28,389 nucleotides of DNA. Origin: JADFMN01 sp964529975 (GTDB taxonomy: Bacteria; Armatimonadota; Fimbriimonadia; Fimbriimonadales; Fimbriimonadaceae). Under the pieces are notes generated by a model, which was not told the DNA's origin, did not search any database, and saw nothing but the letters and a program-made list of their open reading frames with translations. Location of the stretch: NCBI GenBank assembly GCA_964529975.1, contig CAZGXW010000034.1, positions 1 through 28,389 on the forward strand, given 5' to 3'. Made by a program: the position numbers and the translations under genes. Position 1 is the stretch's first letter, and the number at the start of each line of letters is the position of its first letter. Of the stretch, positions 6,907 to 14,301 are shown in pieces.

Positions 6907-7485
6907 GTGGGACGAGGAATCACACTCGACAAAAAGGCTGCTGCCGCATGGGAGAACCATCTCGTGCTCAGCGCCCAATCCGGAGACACGGTGGCCATGG
7001 AACTGGTTGCAGACCGGTTCCGGGCTCAAATCAAAGGACATGCCCTGCGCATGCTCCGCGACCAGGAGGACGCCGAAGACGCCGTTCAGGAGACCTTCGT
7101 CAAGGCCTTCAGGGCCATCAACACGTTCGAGCCGGGAAGGCCCCTGCTGCCCTGGCTCATGCGCATCTGCTCCAACTGCTGCGTGGACATCATCCGCGGC
7201 CGCAGGAGCGGGCAGGAGTGCATCGACAAGCACGAGCACGCCATCTTTGACGCCGACGCCGACGTCGAGGACGGAGTCGAGTCCAGGCTCGCGATCGAAA
7301 AGGTCCGCGAGGCGGTCTCCAGGCTTCCAGAGCGCTACCGCCGCATCATCGAGATGCGGCACTACAGCCACATGGACGTCAACGAGATCGCCAAGGCGCT
7401 CAACACGCCTGAGGGAACGATCAAGAGTTGGCTCTTCAGGGCTCGCGCCCTCCTCAAAAAGGACCTGCAGGTCGCACTCGGCTAG
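6907..7485 (+). CDS. ECF-type RNA polymerase sigma factor, solitary
   Basis: The product has 192 aa if translation starts at GTG 6907. Sigma region 2 includes LRDQEDAEDAVQETFVKAFRAI and PWLMRICSNCCVDIIRGR. Region 4 includes LPERYRRIIEMRHYSHM and the recognition helix IAKALNTPEGTIKSWLFRAR. GTG 6907 lies 6 bases after a TACAAT box, matching the leaderless pattern of other genes in this window; a later ATG at 6999 would cut into region 2. Unlike the other two sigma genes here it has no anti-sigma gene behind it. A strong terminator follows, so it is a one-gene unit. The divergent unknown membrane protein (5890-6765) is the only neighbour that could be a partner. Confidence 0.93.
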   Translation: MGRGITLDKKAAAAWENHLVLSAQSGDTVAMELVADRFRAQIKGHALRMLRDQEDAEDAVQETFVKAFRAINTFEPGRPLLPWLMRICSNCCVDIIRGRRSGQECIDKHEHAIFDADADVEDGVESRLAIEKVREAVSRLPERYRRIIEMRHYSHMDVNEIAKALNTPEGTIKSWLFRARALLKKDLQVALG

Positions 7486-7507
7486 TCGCCGGACGACCAC
7501 GGCACCG

Positions 7508-7545
7508 AAGCGCCGCTGGACCGGGAGGATCCCAGCGGCGCTTTT
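7508..7545 (+). terminator. Intrinsic terminator of the second ECF sigma gene
   Basis: A perfect 12-bp inverted repeat (AAGCGCCGCTGG at 7508-7519 and its complement at 7532-7543) with a 12-base loop runs into TTTT at 7542-7545. Confidence 0.8.
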
Positions 7546-7596
7546 CCGTTCCTTACTCCCTACGCCTTGGTCCCCGCCCCGGTAACCTCATCGCCG

Positions 7597-8652
7597 ATGC
7601 CCACCGCAGAGCAAGTGCTCGACGCACTCCGATCGGTGAACGACCCCGACCTCCACAAGGACATCGTCAGCCTGGGGTTCGTCAAAGACCTTGTCATCGA
7701 GGGCGACAGGGCGAGTTTCAAGGTCGAACTCACGACGCCCGCCTGTCCCGTCAAGGACATCCTGCACGAGCAAGCGAGGCAGGCCGCGCTTTCCGTCGCT
7801 GGAATCGAACAAGTCGAGGTCGAGATGACCGCGAGGGTCAGGGACCGCCAGGCGGAGAAGGAAGACCTCGTCCCTGGAGTCAAGCAGGTCGTCGCCATCG
7901 CGAGCGGCAAAGGTGGAGTGGGGAAGAGCACGGTCAGCGTCAACCTCGCTATCGCGCTCGCCAAGCGAGGAGCCAAGGTCGGGCTCCTCGATGCGGACGT
8001 TTACGGCCCCAGCGTGCCGCTCATGATGGGCGTGGCCAACGAGCGACCCATGGCTCGGAACAGCAAGATCGTTCCGATCGAGCGCTTTGGAGTCAGCATG
8101 ATGTCTATCGGGTTCCTCCTCGAAGAGGGACAAGCCGTGCTTTGGCGCGGGCCCATGGTCCACTCGACGCTTAAGCAACTGCTCGGCGACGTCCTCTGGG
8201 GAGACCTCGACTATCTCCTAGTCGACCTCCCACCTGGGACGGGCGACGCGCCTATGTCCCTTGGCCAACTCGTGCCGCTCTCAGGCGTCGTCATAGTCAC
8301 TACGCCGCACAGTGTCGCGGCCAACATCGCAGGCAAGGCGGCCAACCTTTACAAGAGGCTTGAATCGCCGTTGCTGGGAGTCGTCGAGAACATGGCGACC
8401 TTTGTCTGCCCCGGGTGCGGCAAAGAGGCCAGGGTCTTCGCAGGGGCGACAGGCGCCTCTCTCGCTGACGAGATCGGAGTTCCGTTCTTGGGCTCAGTCC
8501 CGCTCGACCCGCAAGTCAGCGAAGCGGCTGAACGTGGATTGCCGAGTGTCGAGGCCTATCCAGATAGCGCCCAGGCCAGAGCCTTCGAGGCCATTGCCGG
8601 CAACCTGGCCGCACAACTCAGCATCCGCACTTATCAACCGGTCGAAGCCTAG
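7597..8652 (+). CDS. apbC: Mrp/ApbC-type P-loop ATPase, iron-sulfur cluster carrier
   Basis: This cytosolic ATPase carries and inserts Fe-S clusters into target proteins. The 351-aa product has an N-terminal MIP18/DUF59 domain (residues 1-90, NDPDLHKDIVSLGFVKDL). A ParA-like ATPase domain follows with the deviant Walker A GKGGVGKS at 104-111. VDLPPGTGDAPM lies near residue 209. The CPGC motif at 271-274 holds the bridging cluster between two subunits. ATG 7597 starts exactly at the usual family N-terminus; the open frame back to TTG 7567 adds only a Pro/Ser-rich stretch. A TAACCT box 8 bases upstream may be its -10. The stop codon overlaps that of the convergent M48 protease (CTAG). Confidence 0.96.
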   Translation: MPTAEQVLDALRSVNDPDLHKDIVSLGFVKDLVIEGDRASFKVELTTPACPVKDILHEQARQAALSVAGIEQVEVEMTARVRDRQAEKEDLVPGVKQVVAIASGKGGVGKSTVSVNLAIALAKRGAKVGLLDADVYGPSVPLMMGVANERPMARNSKIVPIERFGVSMMSIGFLLEEGQAVLWRGPMVHSTLKQLLGDVLWGDLDYLLVDLPPGTGDAPMSLGQLVPLSGVVIVTTPHSVAANIAGKAANLYKRLESPLLGVVENMATFVCPGCGKEARVFAGATGASLADEIGVPFLGSVPLDPQVSEAAERGLPSVEAYPDSAQARAFEAIAGNLAAQLSIRTYQPVEA

Positions 8653-9473
8653 TGGACGACCGGCAAGGCCTTTCGAGTTGAAAGGTAGTTGCGGGTCAAG
8701 ATCGCCGGGCTGAGTTTCTTCTGGGCCGGATAGGTCACGCCAGAGTCCGTGATGCGCTTTTTGATCGCATTGATGCGGCGGTCTGAGTCCGGGTGCGTGC
8801 TCAGCCACTCGGCAGTCCGCGAACTTCCGCCCTTCTCCTTCAACACGGTGAACACGTCCACCATGCCTTGTGGGTTCAATTTGGCTTTGACGACGAGGTC
8901 GTAGCCGACCTTGTCTGACTCCGTCTCGTGCTTGCGCGAATACGGCAACTGGAACAACAGGGCGTCGCTCACGCTTGCGATGTCGAAAGCGGTCTGGTTC
9001 GCGTTCAAGAGGATGAGCACGACCGCCAGCCCCAACTGTCGCTTCTGGTTGTCCGCATACGCGCTCGCCCAGTGCTCGTTCTTGACGTGTGCCAGTTCGT
9101 GGCCAAGGATGCCAGCGACCTGGTCTTCAGTCGTGAGATGGTCGAGGAGCCCTGTATAAAGGAAGATCGGTCCTCCAGGAAGGGCGAAGGCGTTGATCTC
9201 CTTGCTGTCGATGACGTCGAAGGTGTACTGGAACGGCTTCTTCTTTCTCTCTTCTTCTGGGATAAGGGCGACGAGTTGCTGCCCCAGACGCCTGACTAAC
9301 TTGACCCTGGGGTCGGAGTCCGACAGGATCTTCTCCTCTTTGCGCACCTGTTCGGCGGCCTTCTGGCCCAGTTTGATCTGGTCCTGGATGCTGGGCTTGA
9401 ACATATCGCCCAACGCGGTCGCGCTAGCAAGGCTAAGCGCACACACGGCCGTCAGAGTCCACGGTCGTCTCAT
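8649..9473 (-). CDS. Exported M48-family zinc metalloprotease
   Basis: The 274-aa protein resembles the BepA/LoiP (YcaL) group of envelope quality-control proteases. A signal peptide covers residues 1-22 (MRRPWTLTAVCALSLASATALG). The zinc motif HELAH is at 125-129, and the third ligand is probably Glu185 in RKHETESD. The C-terminal STHPDSDRRINAI motif is typical of the family. No TPR domain is present, unlike BepA. It should act outside the cytoplasmic membrane. ATG 9473 lies 5 bases after a TAAACT box, again without a Shine-Dalgarno. It converges on apbC with a shared CTAG. Confidence 0.93.
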   Translation of the reverse strand: MRRPWTLTAVCALSLASATALGDMFKPSIQDQIKLGQKAAEQVRKEEKILSDSDPRVKLVRRLGQQLVALIPEEERKKKPFQYTFDVIDSKEINAFALPGGPIFLYTGLLDHLTTEDQVAGILGHELAHVKNEHWASAYADNQKRQLGLAVVLILLNANQTAFDIASVSDALLFQLPYSRKHETESDKVGYDLVVKAKLNPQGMVDVFTVLKEKGGSSRTAEWLSTHPDSDRRINAIKKRITDSGVTYPAQKKLSPAILTRNYLSTRKALPVVH

Positions 9474-9478
9474 GTCCT

Positions 9479-9484
9479 AGTTTA
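9479..9484 (-). promoter_or_regulatory. -10 box of the M48 protease gene (leaderless arrangement)
   Basis: The minus strand reads TAAACT, 5 bases before ATG 9473. No ribosome binding site is seen. Confidence 0.5.
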
Positions 9485-9643
9485 GACGCCCCCCGCGTCC
9501 CCCGTGTTTCCACCGGTGTGACCTATGCGTTTTTCAATCCTAGTAATTCTGCGTTCAACCTGGTTTGAGCCTGATGGAACACACGACACACGGGTCTTGG
9601 GTACCCGCAGGAAACAACCTGAGTCCGGAGGATCAATAAGCAA

Positions 9644-10000
9644 ATGAAGCGAAACAAGCGAACCGGTTTCACGCTCGTCGAGATCATGATCGTAGTCCTG
9701 ATCATCGGCATTCTTCTCGCTATCGCGGTGCCTAACTTTATCAAGGCCCGCCAGAATAGCCGTCTGCAGACCATCGTCGGCAACCTTAAGCAGATCGAGA
9801 CTGCGAAGGAGCAGTGGGCGATGGAAACGGGTCAGGCTTCGACGGCCGTCCCGGTTTCGGGCGACCTCACGCCGACCTACATGAAGTCCTGGCCGTCGGG
9901 TCCCGTCACGGGCACCTACCTGGCCAACGCGGTCAACGCCGAGCCCACTTTCGGTGGCAAAACTGCCGCTGAGTGGAAGGGCGACCCGTCGGGCCTCTAA
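9644..10000 (+). CDS. Type IV pilin / GspG-like major pseudopilin
   Basis: The product is a short 118-aa prepilin. The leader MKRNKRTG is cut before Phe9 (G/FTLVE), with the conserved Glu at mature position 5. The hydrophobic helix IMIVVLIIGILLAIAVPNF drives assembly. A compact C-terminal domain of about 80 residues has no disulfide-forming cysteines. It is the first gene of a pilin cluster but has its own strong terminator, so it can be made in excess over the minor pilins; this fits a major subunit. A strong GGAGG lies at 9627-9631, an unusually long 12 bases from the ATG. The 170-base region before it holds a small hairpin (9591-9607) and a duplicated CAACCTG (9556, 9615). No convincing promoter was identified, so a long leader is likely. 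Confidence 0.93.
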   Translation: MKRNKRTGFTLVEIMIVVLIIGILLAIAVPNFIKARQNSRLQTIVGNLKQIETAKEQWAMETGQASTAVPVSGDLTPTYMKSWPSGPVTGTYLANAVNAEPTFGGKTAAEWKGDPSGL

Positions 10001-10022
10001 GCCAGACAGCGTCACGACCTGT

Positions 10023-10057
10023 GGAGCGGGCAGCCGAAAGGCTGCCCGCTCCCTTTT
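10023..10057 (+). terminator. Intrinsic terminator of the major pilin gene
   Basis: A perfect 13-bp stem (GGAGCGGGCAGCC at 10023-10035, complement at 10040-10052) closes on a GAAA tetraloop and is followed by TTTT. This is the strongest terminator in the window. The remaining 100 bases before the next gene hold a small CCCTGG/CCAGGG palindrome and a possible TAGCGT -10 box, nothing clear. Confidence 0.9.
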
Positions 10058-10159
10058 ATAACGACCTGTAGCGTATGCCCTGGACACCAGGGTGCCGACA
10101 ATTCAATTGGGGCGAGCCTGGGCTACACCCAACTCCGGCATTCCTGCCTGTGGAGAATC

Positions 10160-10621
10160 ATGTCAAAGCGGAAGAAAACACCTATGCGTAGGCGTGCACA
10201 CGTCGGTTTTACGCTGCTCGAAGTGGTCATTGCCATTTTCGTGCTGTCGTCTGCCGCCACCGTCTTCTTTGCGTTCCTGCCGTCCGCCCTCAAGACGGGC
10301 AAGATGGTCGGAAACCACCAACAGGCTGCCAGCCTCGTCCAGCACAAGATCGACCAGTTGCGGGGCGTGGGCTATGGCCGCCTCACATATGTCGAGCTCC
10401 GCGACGCGGGGATCATCGACCCAGGCACGACGACGCTCCCCTACACCTTCAAGCAGGTGGACGGGTTGGACGACATCTACGTGACGCCGGCCGCGACGAT
10501 CCAGATCGTGGACTACGACACGCAAACGAAGCGCGTCACGGTCACGCTGACCTGGACGGGCAGCCACGCGCAACAGGGCAACGGCAACATCACGGCTTCG
10601 GCCTTGATCGCCAAGGGATAA
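10160..10621 (+). CDS. Minor prepilin, PilV/GspI-like
   Basis: The 153-aa protein has a long basic leader (MSKRKKTPMRRRAHVG) cut before Phe17, then FTLLEVVIAIFVLSSAATVFFAF, the prepilin helix with Glu at mature position 5. The helix ending and the following VQHKIDQLRGVGYGRL resemble PilV/GspI minor pilins. It begins a three-gene operon with the next two genes (1-base gaps). TGGAG a few bases before ATG 10160 is a suitable ribosome binding site. Minor pilins of this type form the initiation tip of the pilus or pseudopilus. Confidence 0.87.
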   Translation: MSKRKKTPMRRRAHVGFTLLEVVIAIFVLSSAATVFFAFLPSALKTGKMVGNHQQAASLVQHKIDQLRGVGYGRLTYVELRDAGIIDPGTTTLPYTFKQVDGLDDIYVTPAATIQIVDYDTQTKRVTVTLTWTGSHAQQGNGNITASALIAKG

Positions 10622-10622
10622 C

Positions 10623-11147
10623 ATGAAACAACGCGGATTCTCTCTCGTCGAGATGACCCTCGTGACCGCGATCATGGCGATGATCATCACAGGCACCGCC
10701 AGCCTCTTCGCGAACACGATCAGGAGCTACGCCCACACCACGACGCAGTTCGACGCTGACATGACCGCCAGCACGGCGCTCCAGATCGTCAACCGCGATC
10801 TTCAGGAGGCCAAGCAGGTCGCAATCATTTCGCCGACACACGTGCGCGTCTATTACCCCCAGATTGCCGCCGACGGAACGTACATCCGCACCATGCTGGA
10901 CGACGTCAACTACGTCGACTTCTACCGTGGAAAGCAAGACGGTTCGCCCAACGAAGACGGCGACCGCCTCGTGCGCGCACCGGCGGTCGGCACCACAAGG
11001 ACGATCTGCAAGAACGTCATCGACCTCGAATTCCGAAGCATCAGCCCCAGCAGCGTGGACATTACGCTTAAGACAGAGCTTGCCGAAGGATCGGCAATCG
11101 GTCGCTGCGAAATGATCCACCGCGCAATCTTCTTGAGGAACTATTGA
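10623..11147 (+). CDS. Minor prepilin, PilW/GspJ-like
   Basis: The 174-aa protein has the leader MKQRG cut before Phe6, then FSLVEMTLVTAIMAMIITGTASLF. A long helix and a beta-rich domain follow (ALQIVNRDLQEAKQVAIISPTHVRVYYP), the layout of PilW/GspJ proteins. Two cysteines (in TICKN and GRCEM) could form a disulfide. The start lies one base after the stop of the previous gene (TAACATG), so the two are translationally coupled, helped by AGGGA just upstream. It is followed at one base by the PilX-like gene. Confidence 0.87.
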   Translation: MKQRGFSLVEMTLVTAIMAMIITGTASLFANTIRSYAHTTTQFDADMTASTALQIVNRDLQEAKQVAIISPTHVRVYYPQIAADGTYIRTMLDDVNYVDFYRGKQDGSPNEDGDRLVRAPAVGTTRTICKNVIDLEFRSISPSSVDITLKTELAEGSAIGRCEMIHRAIFLRNY

Positions 11148-11148
11148 G

Positions 11149-12678
11149 ATGAAAGGTCACACGCCCGTTAGCAAGAGGCAGAAGGGAACCGTCCTCGTGA
11201 CGACCCTGATGTGCCTCATGTTCATCGCAGTCATGGGCTTGTCCGTGCTCTCTCTGACCTTGCACGGACTCCACACGACGCGAAGGATCGAGAGCAGCAC
11301 CGTCGCGTTCAACCTCGCTGAGTCCGGCCTGGATCGCACTTTGCGATGGCTCAAAAACCAGCCAGCACCTCCAGGTGGATTGGCTGCGTTTGACCCGTTC
11401 GGCGGGAACCAGACGATGACCGGCGGACACTACAACGTCGTCGTCACGCCAGACCCGGCCAACATGGGCAGTAGCCTCAAGCGATACGGCATCAAGGCCA
11501 CAGGCTACGCAGGCGAAGAGGTCGAGGTCGTCGAACTCGTCGTCCGACAGACGTCGTTTGGAAAGTACGCCTACTTCACGGATCGAGAGACCTCAGCGGT
11601 CTCTGGCGGACGCATCTGGTTCTTCAGCGGTGACCGTATCCGTGGCCCAGCGCACAGCAACAACCGAAGCGGCAGCGAGTTCCAGATCAACTGGGGTGGA
11701 CCTGGCCCGATCTTTGAAGACTCGGTCACATCGTCCGGTTCGTTCATCAACTACTCGCCGAGCAACCCGAACACAGAGTCGCAGTTCGCGCAGATCTACC
11801 TCGCGGGAAGCCGTGGTTACGAACTCAACGTCGACGAAATCGCGCTCCCGCCGTCTTCTGACATCCAGAAGGTGGCGGCATGGGGCAACAATGGCGCCTA
11901 TCCTGGTGTCAACGGTGTCTACACGCCGTTCCAGGGCGGAATCTACATCCGCGGCGACGCGGCGGTCACGATGTCCGTCGATGGCAGCGGCCGACAGCGC
12001 TTCGTCATCGTCCAAAGCGGCACGACCACGACGCTCACAGTCGACAAGGCCGCAGACGTCATCTACAAGCAGGTCGGCGCAGGCCCAGTCGTCGCCTCGC
12101 CTGGCGCAGGAAATGGCGTCGTCTATTGCACAGGAAACATCACTTCTCTCAGTGGCACGATTGCGAACAACACCGTCCTTGCGGGATCGCCTCCGACCGT
12201 GCAGCACCGAAGCGCCTACACGATCGCGACCGACGTCAACGCGGGTCGAAACATCACTGTGACTGGCCCGATCAGGCACCAGACCGCGTATAACCCGGCG
12301 CTCGGTCCTAACGCCGCGGCGAACTTGAACCCGGGCACGCTCGGACTCATCGGTCGCAACGTCACAGTCGGCTCGGGCTGTCCGACCAACATGGAGATCG
12401 ACGCGGTCATCATGGCGGGCAGCGAGAGCACGACTGACGGTAGTTTCGGCGTCGCCAACTACAACACGAAGGTTCCGACAGGCACGCTCAAAGTCCTCGG
12501 CGGAATCATCCAAAAGGCTCGTGGCGCGGTCGGTACGCTGTCTGGCGGACTCCTCGCGACCGGCTATGCCAAGGACTATCACTACGACGCCCGAATGGCT
12601 GACAACCCACCCCCGTTCTTCCCGACGACGGGCGGGTATGACCGCCTCTCCTGGCGCCGCATGGTCGATCCCGACTAA
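11149..12678 (+). CDS. PilX/GspK-like protein with DUF4900-type domain
   Basis: The 509-aa protein has a PilX-type N-terminus: KRQKGTVLVTTLMCLMF, a membrane helix to about residue 40, then STVAFNLAESGLDRTLRWLK. The Glu5 of ordinary pilins is missing, as in PilX/GspK. After a short linker, residues 140-509 are beta-rich and repetitive. They contain GGRIWFFSGDRIRGPAHSNN, the 'box' of DUF4900 proteins known from Thermus, Deinococcus and Armatimonadota. It is far larger than proteobacterial PilX (about 170-200 aa), so the tail probably forms a large surface head at the pilus tip. It ends the minor-pilin operon, one base after the previous stop, and is followed by a terminator. GAGGA upstream of ATG 11149 is a good ribosome binding site. 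Confidence 0.85.
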   Translation: MKGHTPVSKRQKGTVLVTTLMCLMFIAVMGLSVLSLTLHGLHTTRRIESSTVAFNLAESGLDRTLRWLKNQPAPPGGLAAFDPFGGNQTMTGGHYNVVVTPDPANMGSSLKRYGIKATGYAGEEVEVVELVVRQTSFGKYAYFTDRETSAVSGGRIWFFSGDRIRGPAHSNNRSGSEFQINWGGPGPIFEDSVTSSGSFINYSPSNPNTESQFAQIYLAGSRGYELNVDEIALPPSSDIQKVAAWGNNGAYPGVNGVYTPFQGGIYIRGDAAVTMSVDGSGRQRFVIVQSGTTTTLTVDKAADVIYKQVGAGPVVASPGAGNGVVYCTGNITSLSGTIANNTVLAGSPPTVQHRSAYTIATDVNAGRNITVTGPIRHQTAYNPALGPNAAANLNPGTLGLIGRNVTVGSGCPTNMEIDAVIMAGSESTTDGSFGVANYNTKVPTGTLKVLGGIIQKARGAVGTLSGGLLATGYAKDYHYDARMADNPPPFFPTTGGYDRLSWRRMVDPD

Positions 12679-12700
12679 GGGAACGACCGCTGACAGCCAG

Positions 12701-12736
12701 TTCGGGCCGCCCCTCGTGGTGGCCCGAACCGCTTTT
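12701..12736 (+). terminator. Intrinsic terminator of the minor-pilin operon
   Basis: An 11-bp stem (TTCGGGCCGCC at 12701-12711 with GGTGGCCCGAA at 12718-12728, one G-U pair) and a 6-base loop are followed by CCGCTTTT. Confidence 0.8.
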
Positions 12737-12817
12737 AAAGGGAACATTCTCCGAAAGTCGGCGTTCTGAAAGCAAGGAGCAATTCCGCTCAAGGCTCTCG
12801 AAACTAGGAGGCCCGAC

Positions 12818-13018
12818 ATGACCGATCACACGACGTCGATGGCCGAGGTCGCTCGGCAGATCGGCAACCAACTTCGCCTGCTCCAAGAGGACGAGAAGAA
12901 CCCTCACAATCCGGAAGCGCTGAGGGCGCGCCTCGTGGCTATCATGCAGTTCGCCTCACAAGGGCTGCAAGACTTGGATCGCAGCCCTACAAACACGTCC
13001 AGTACGACCGTAGAATAG
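12818..13018 (+). CDS. Small unknown protein (66 aa)
   Basis: I do not recognise this protein. It has 66 residues, no membrane segment and no cysteine. Residues 6-54 are predicted helical (TSMAEVARQIGNQLRLLQEDEKN, then LRARLVAIMQFASQGLQDL, both shortened in pattern), and a Ser/Thr-rich tail follows. A perfect AGGAGG lies 6 bases before ATG 12818, the best Shine-Dalgarno in the window, which argues for real translation. It follows the pilin-operon terminator and stops 4 bases before trpB, whose -10 box lies inside its last codons. It may be a two-helix regulator or structural protein, but there is no direct evidence. Confidence 0.65.
   Translation: MTDHTTSMAEVARQIGNQLRLLQEDEKNPHNPEALRARLVAIMQFASQGLQDLDRSPTNTSSTTVE
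13011..13016 (+). promoter_or_regulatory. -10 box of trpB (leaderless arrangement)
   Basis: TAGAAT, 6 bases before ATG 13023, overlaps the stop region of the small upstream gene. No Shine-Dalgarno or trp attenuator is seen. Confidence 0.5.
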
Positions 13019-13022
13019 TCCT

Positions 13023-14170
13023 ATGGCGCTCAGAGATGGCCGGTTCGGTGAGTTCGGCGGCCGGTACGTCCCCGAGACCCTCGTTCCCGCCCTCGACCAA
13101 CTTGCCGACGAGTTCACGCGTGCCTGGGCGTCGCAACTGTTCCACGACGAGTTCGACGCCTACCTCCGCGACTATGTGGGCAGGCCAACGCCGCTCACAG
13201 TCGCGCACCGACTTAGCGACGAACTGGGGATGCACGTCGCCATCAAGCGCGAAGACCTCAACCACACCGGCGCACACAAGATCAACAACGCCCTGGGACA
13301 GTGCCTCTTGGCACTAAGGATGGGCAAGAGGAGGATCATCGCCGAGACGGGCGCGGGACAGCACGGCGTCGCGACAGCGACCGTCTGCGCGCTCTTCGGA
13401 CTCGAGTGCGTCGTGTACATGGGCGAGGAGGACTGCGCACGGCAAGAACTCAACGTGTTCCGCATGAAACTCCTCGGCGCGACCGTTGTGCCGGTGTCCA
13501 GCGGCACGAAGACGCTGAAGGACGCACTGAACGAGGCCATGCGCGATTGGGTCACCAACGTCCGCGACACCCACTACATCATCGGCACGGCCGCCGGACC
13601 TTACCCCTATCCAGAGATGGTGCGCGAGTTCCAGAGCGTGATCGGAAAGGAGGCGCGGCGGCAGTACCTCGACCTTTTCGGCAAGACCCCTGACGTCGGT
13701 ATCGCGTGCGTCGGCGGTGGCTCGAACGCGATCGGCTTCTTTCACCCCTTCCTCGGCGACAACACCAGGCTGATCGGGGTCGAGGCCGCAGGACGGGGTC
13801 TGGAAACGGGAGCGCACGCCGCACCGCTTTCGGCCGGATCACCGGGAGTCCTCCACGGATCGTACTCCTACATGATGCAAGACGCCGACGGACAGGTGCT
13901 CCCCACGCACTCCGTCTCAGCAGGGCTCGACTACCCGGGAGTCGGCGCAGAGCACTCGTTCCTCAAAGACACGGGCCGCGTCGAGTACGTCGCCGCGACC
14001 GACGACCAAGCGCTTGAAGCGTTCCGCTGGCTCGCAGAAAGGGAAGGCATCATCCCCGCGTTCGAGTCCGCACACGCCTTTGCCGCTCTCAAGATGGATG
14101 GCCTTCTGAAAGAGGGCAACCATGTGCTCGTCAACCTCTCGGGACGAGGCGACAAAGACATGGAGCGCGC
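13023..14170 (+). CDS. trpB: Tryptophan synthase beta chain, 3' end lost in assembly gap
   Basis: TrpB condenses indole and serine to tryptophan with PLP. The visible 382 residues start ALRDGRFGEFGGRYVPETL and contain the PLP lysine K86 in HTGAHKINNALGQ. The catalytic glutamate is in AETGAGQHG, the phosphate-binding loop is GGGSNAIGFF, and the late motif HVLVNLSGRGDKDME is present. The family is usually 390-410 aa, so only about 10-25 residues are missing. The 100-base N run begins at 14171 and is probably of arbitrary length, so the frame through it means nothing. No other trp gene is visible; trpA could lie within the gap if the gap is larger than shown. The start lies 6 bases after a TAGAAT box. 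Confidence 0.96.
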
Positions 14171-14270
14171 NNNNNNNNNNNNNNNNNNNNNNNNNNNNNN
14201 NNNNNNNNNNNNNNNNNNNNNNNNNNNNNNNNNNNNNNNNNNNNNNNNNNNNNNNNNNNNNNNNNNNNNN
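14171..14270. other. Assembly gap (100 N)
   Basis: Exactly 100 undetermined bases, a common placeholder for a scaffold join of unknown size. It removes the end of trpB and any genes between trpB and asd. Confidence 0.99.
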
Positions 14271-14301
14271 GCCAGGCAGAATCGTCCATCATAGGACGGA
14301 A

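Noticed and set aside
6766..7500. N-terminal extension of the unknown minus-strand gene up to 536 aa
   Set aside because: The extension covers a clear sigma factor gene in antisense and a promoter region; the membrane anchor right after ATG 6765 is a natural N-terminus.
10079..10092. CCCTGG/CCAGGG palindrome before the minor-pilin operon as an operator
   Set aside because: Short and of a composition expected by chance; nothing links it to a known regulator.
11593..12819. 408-aa minus-strand open frame opposite the PilX-like gene
   Set aside because: Arg/Asp/Val-rich shadow frame; the plus-strand gene has coupling, a ribosome binding site and a terminator.
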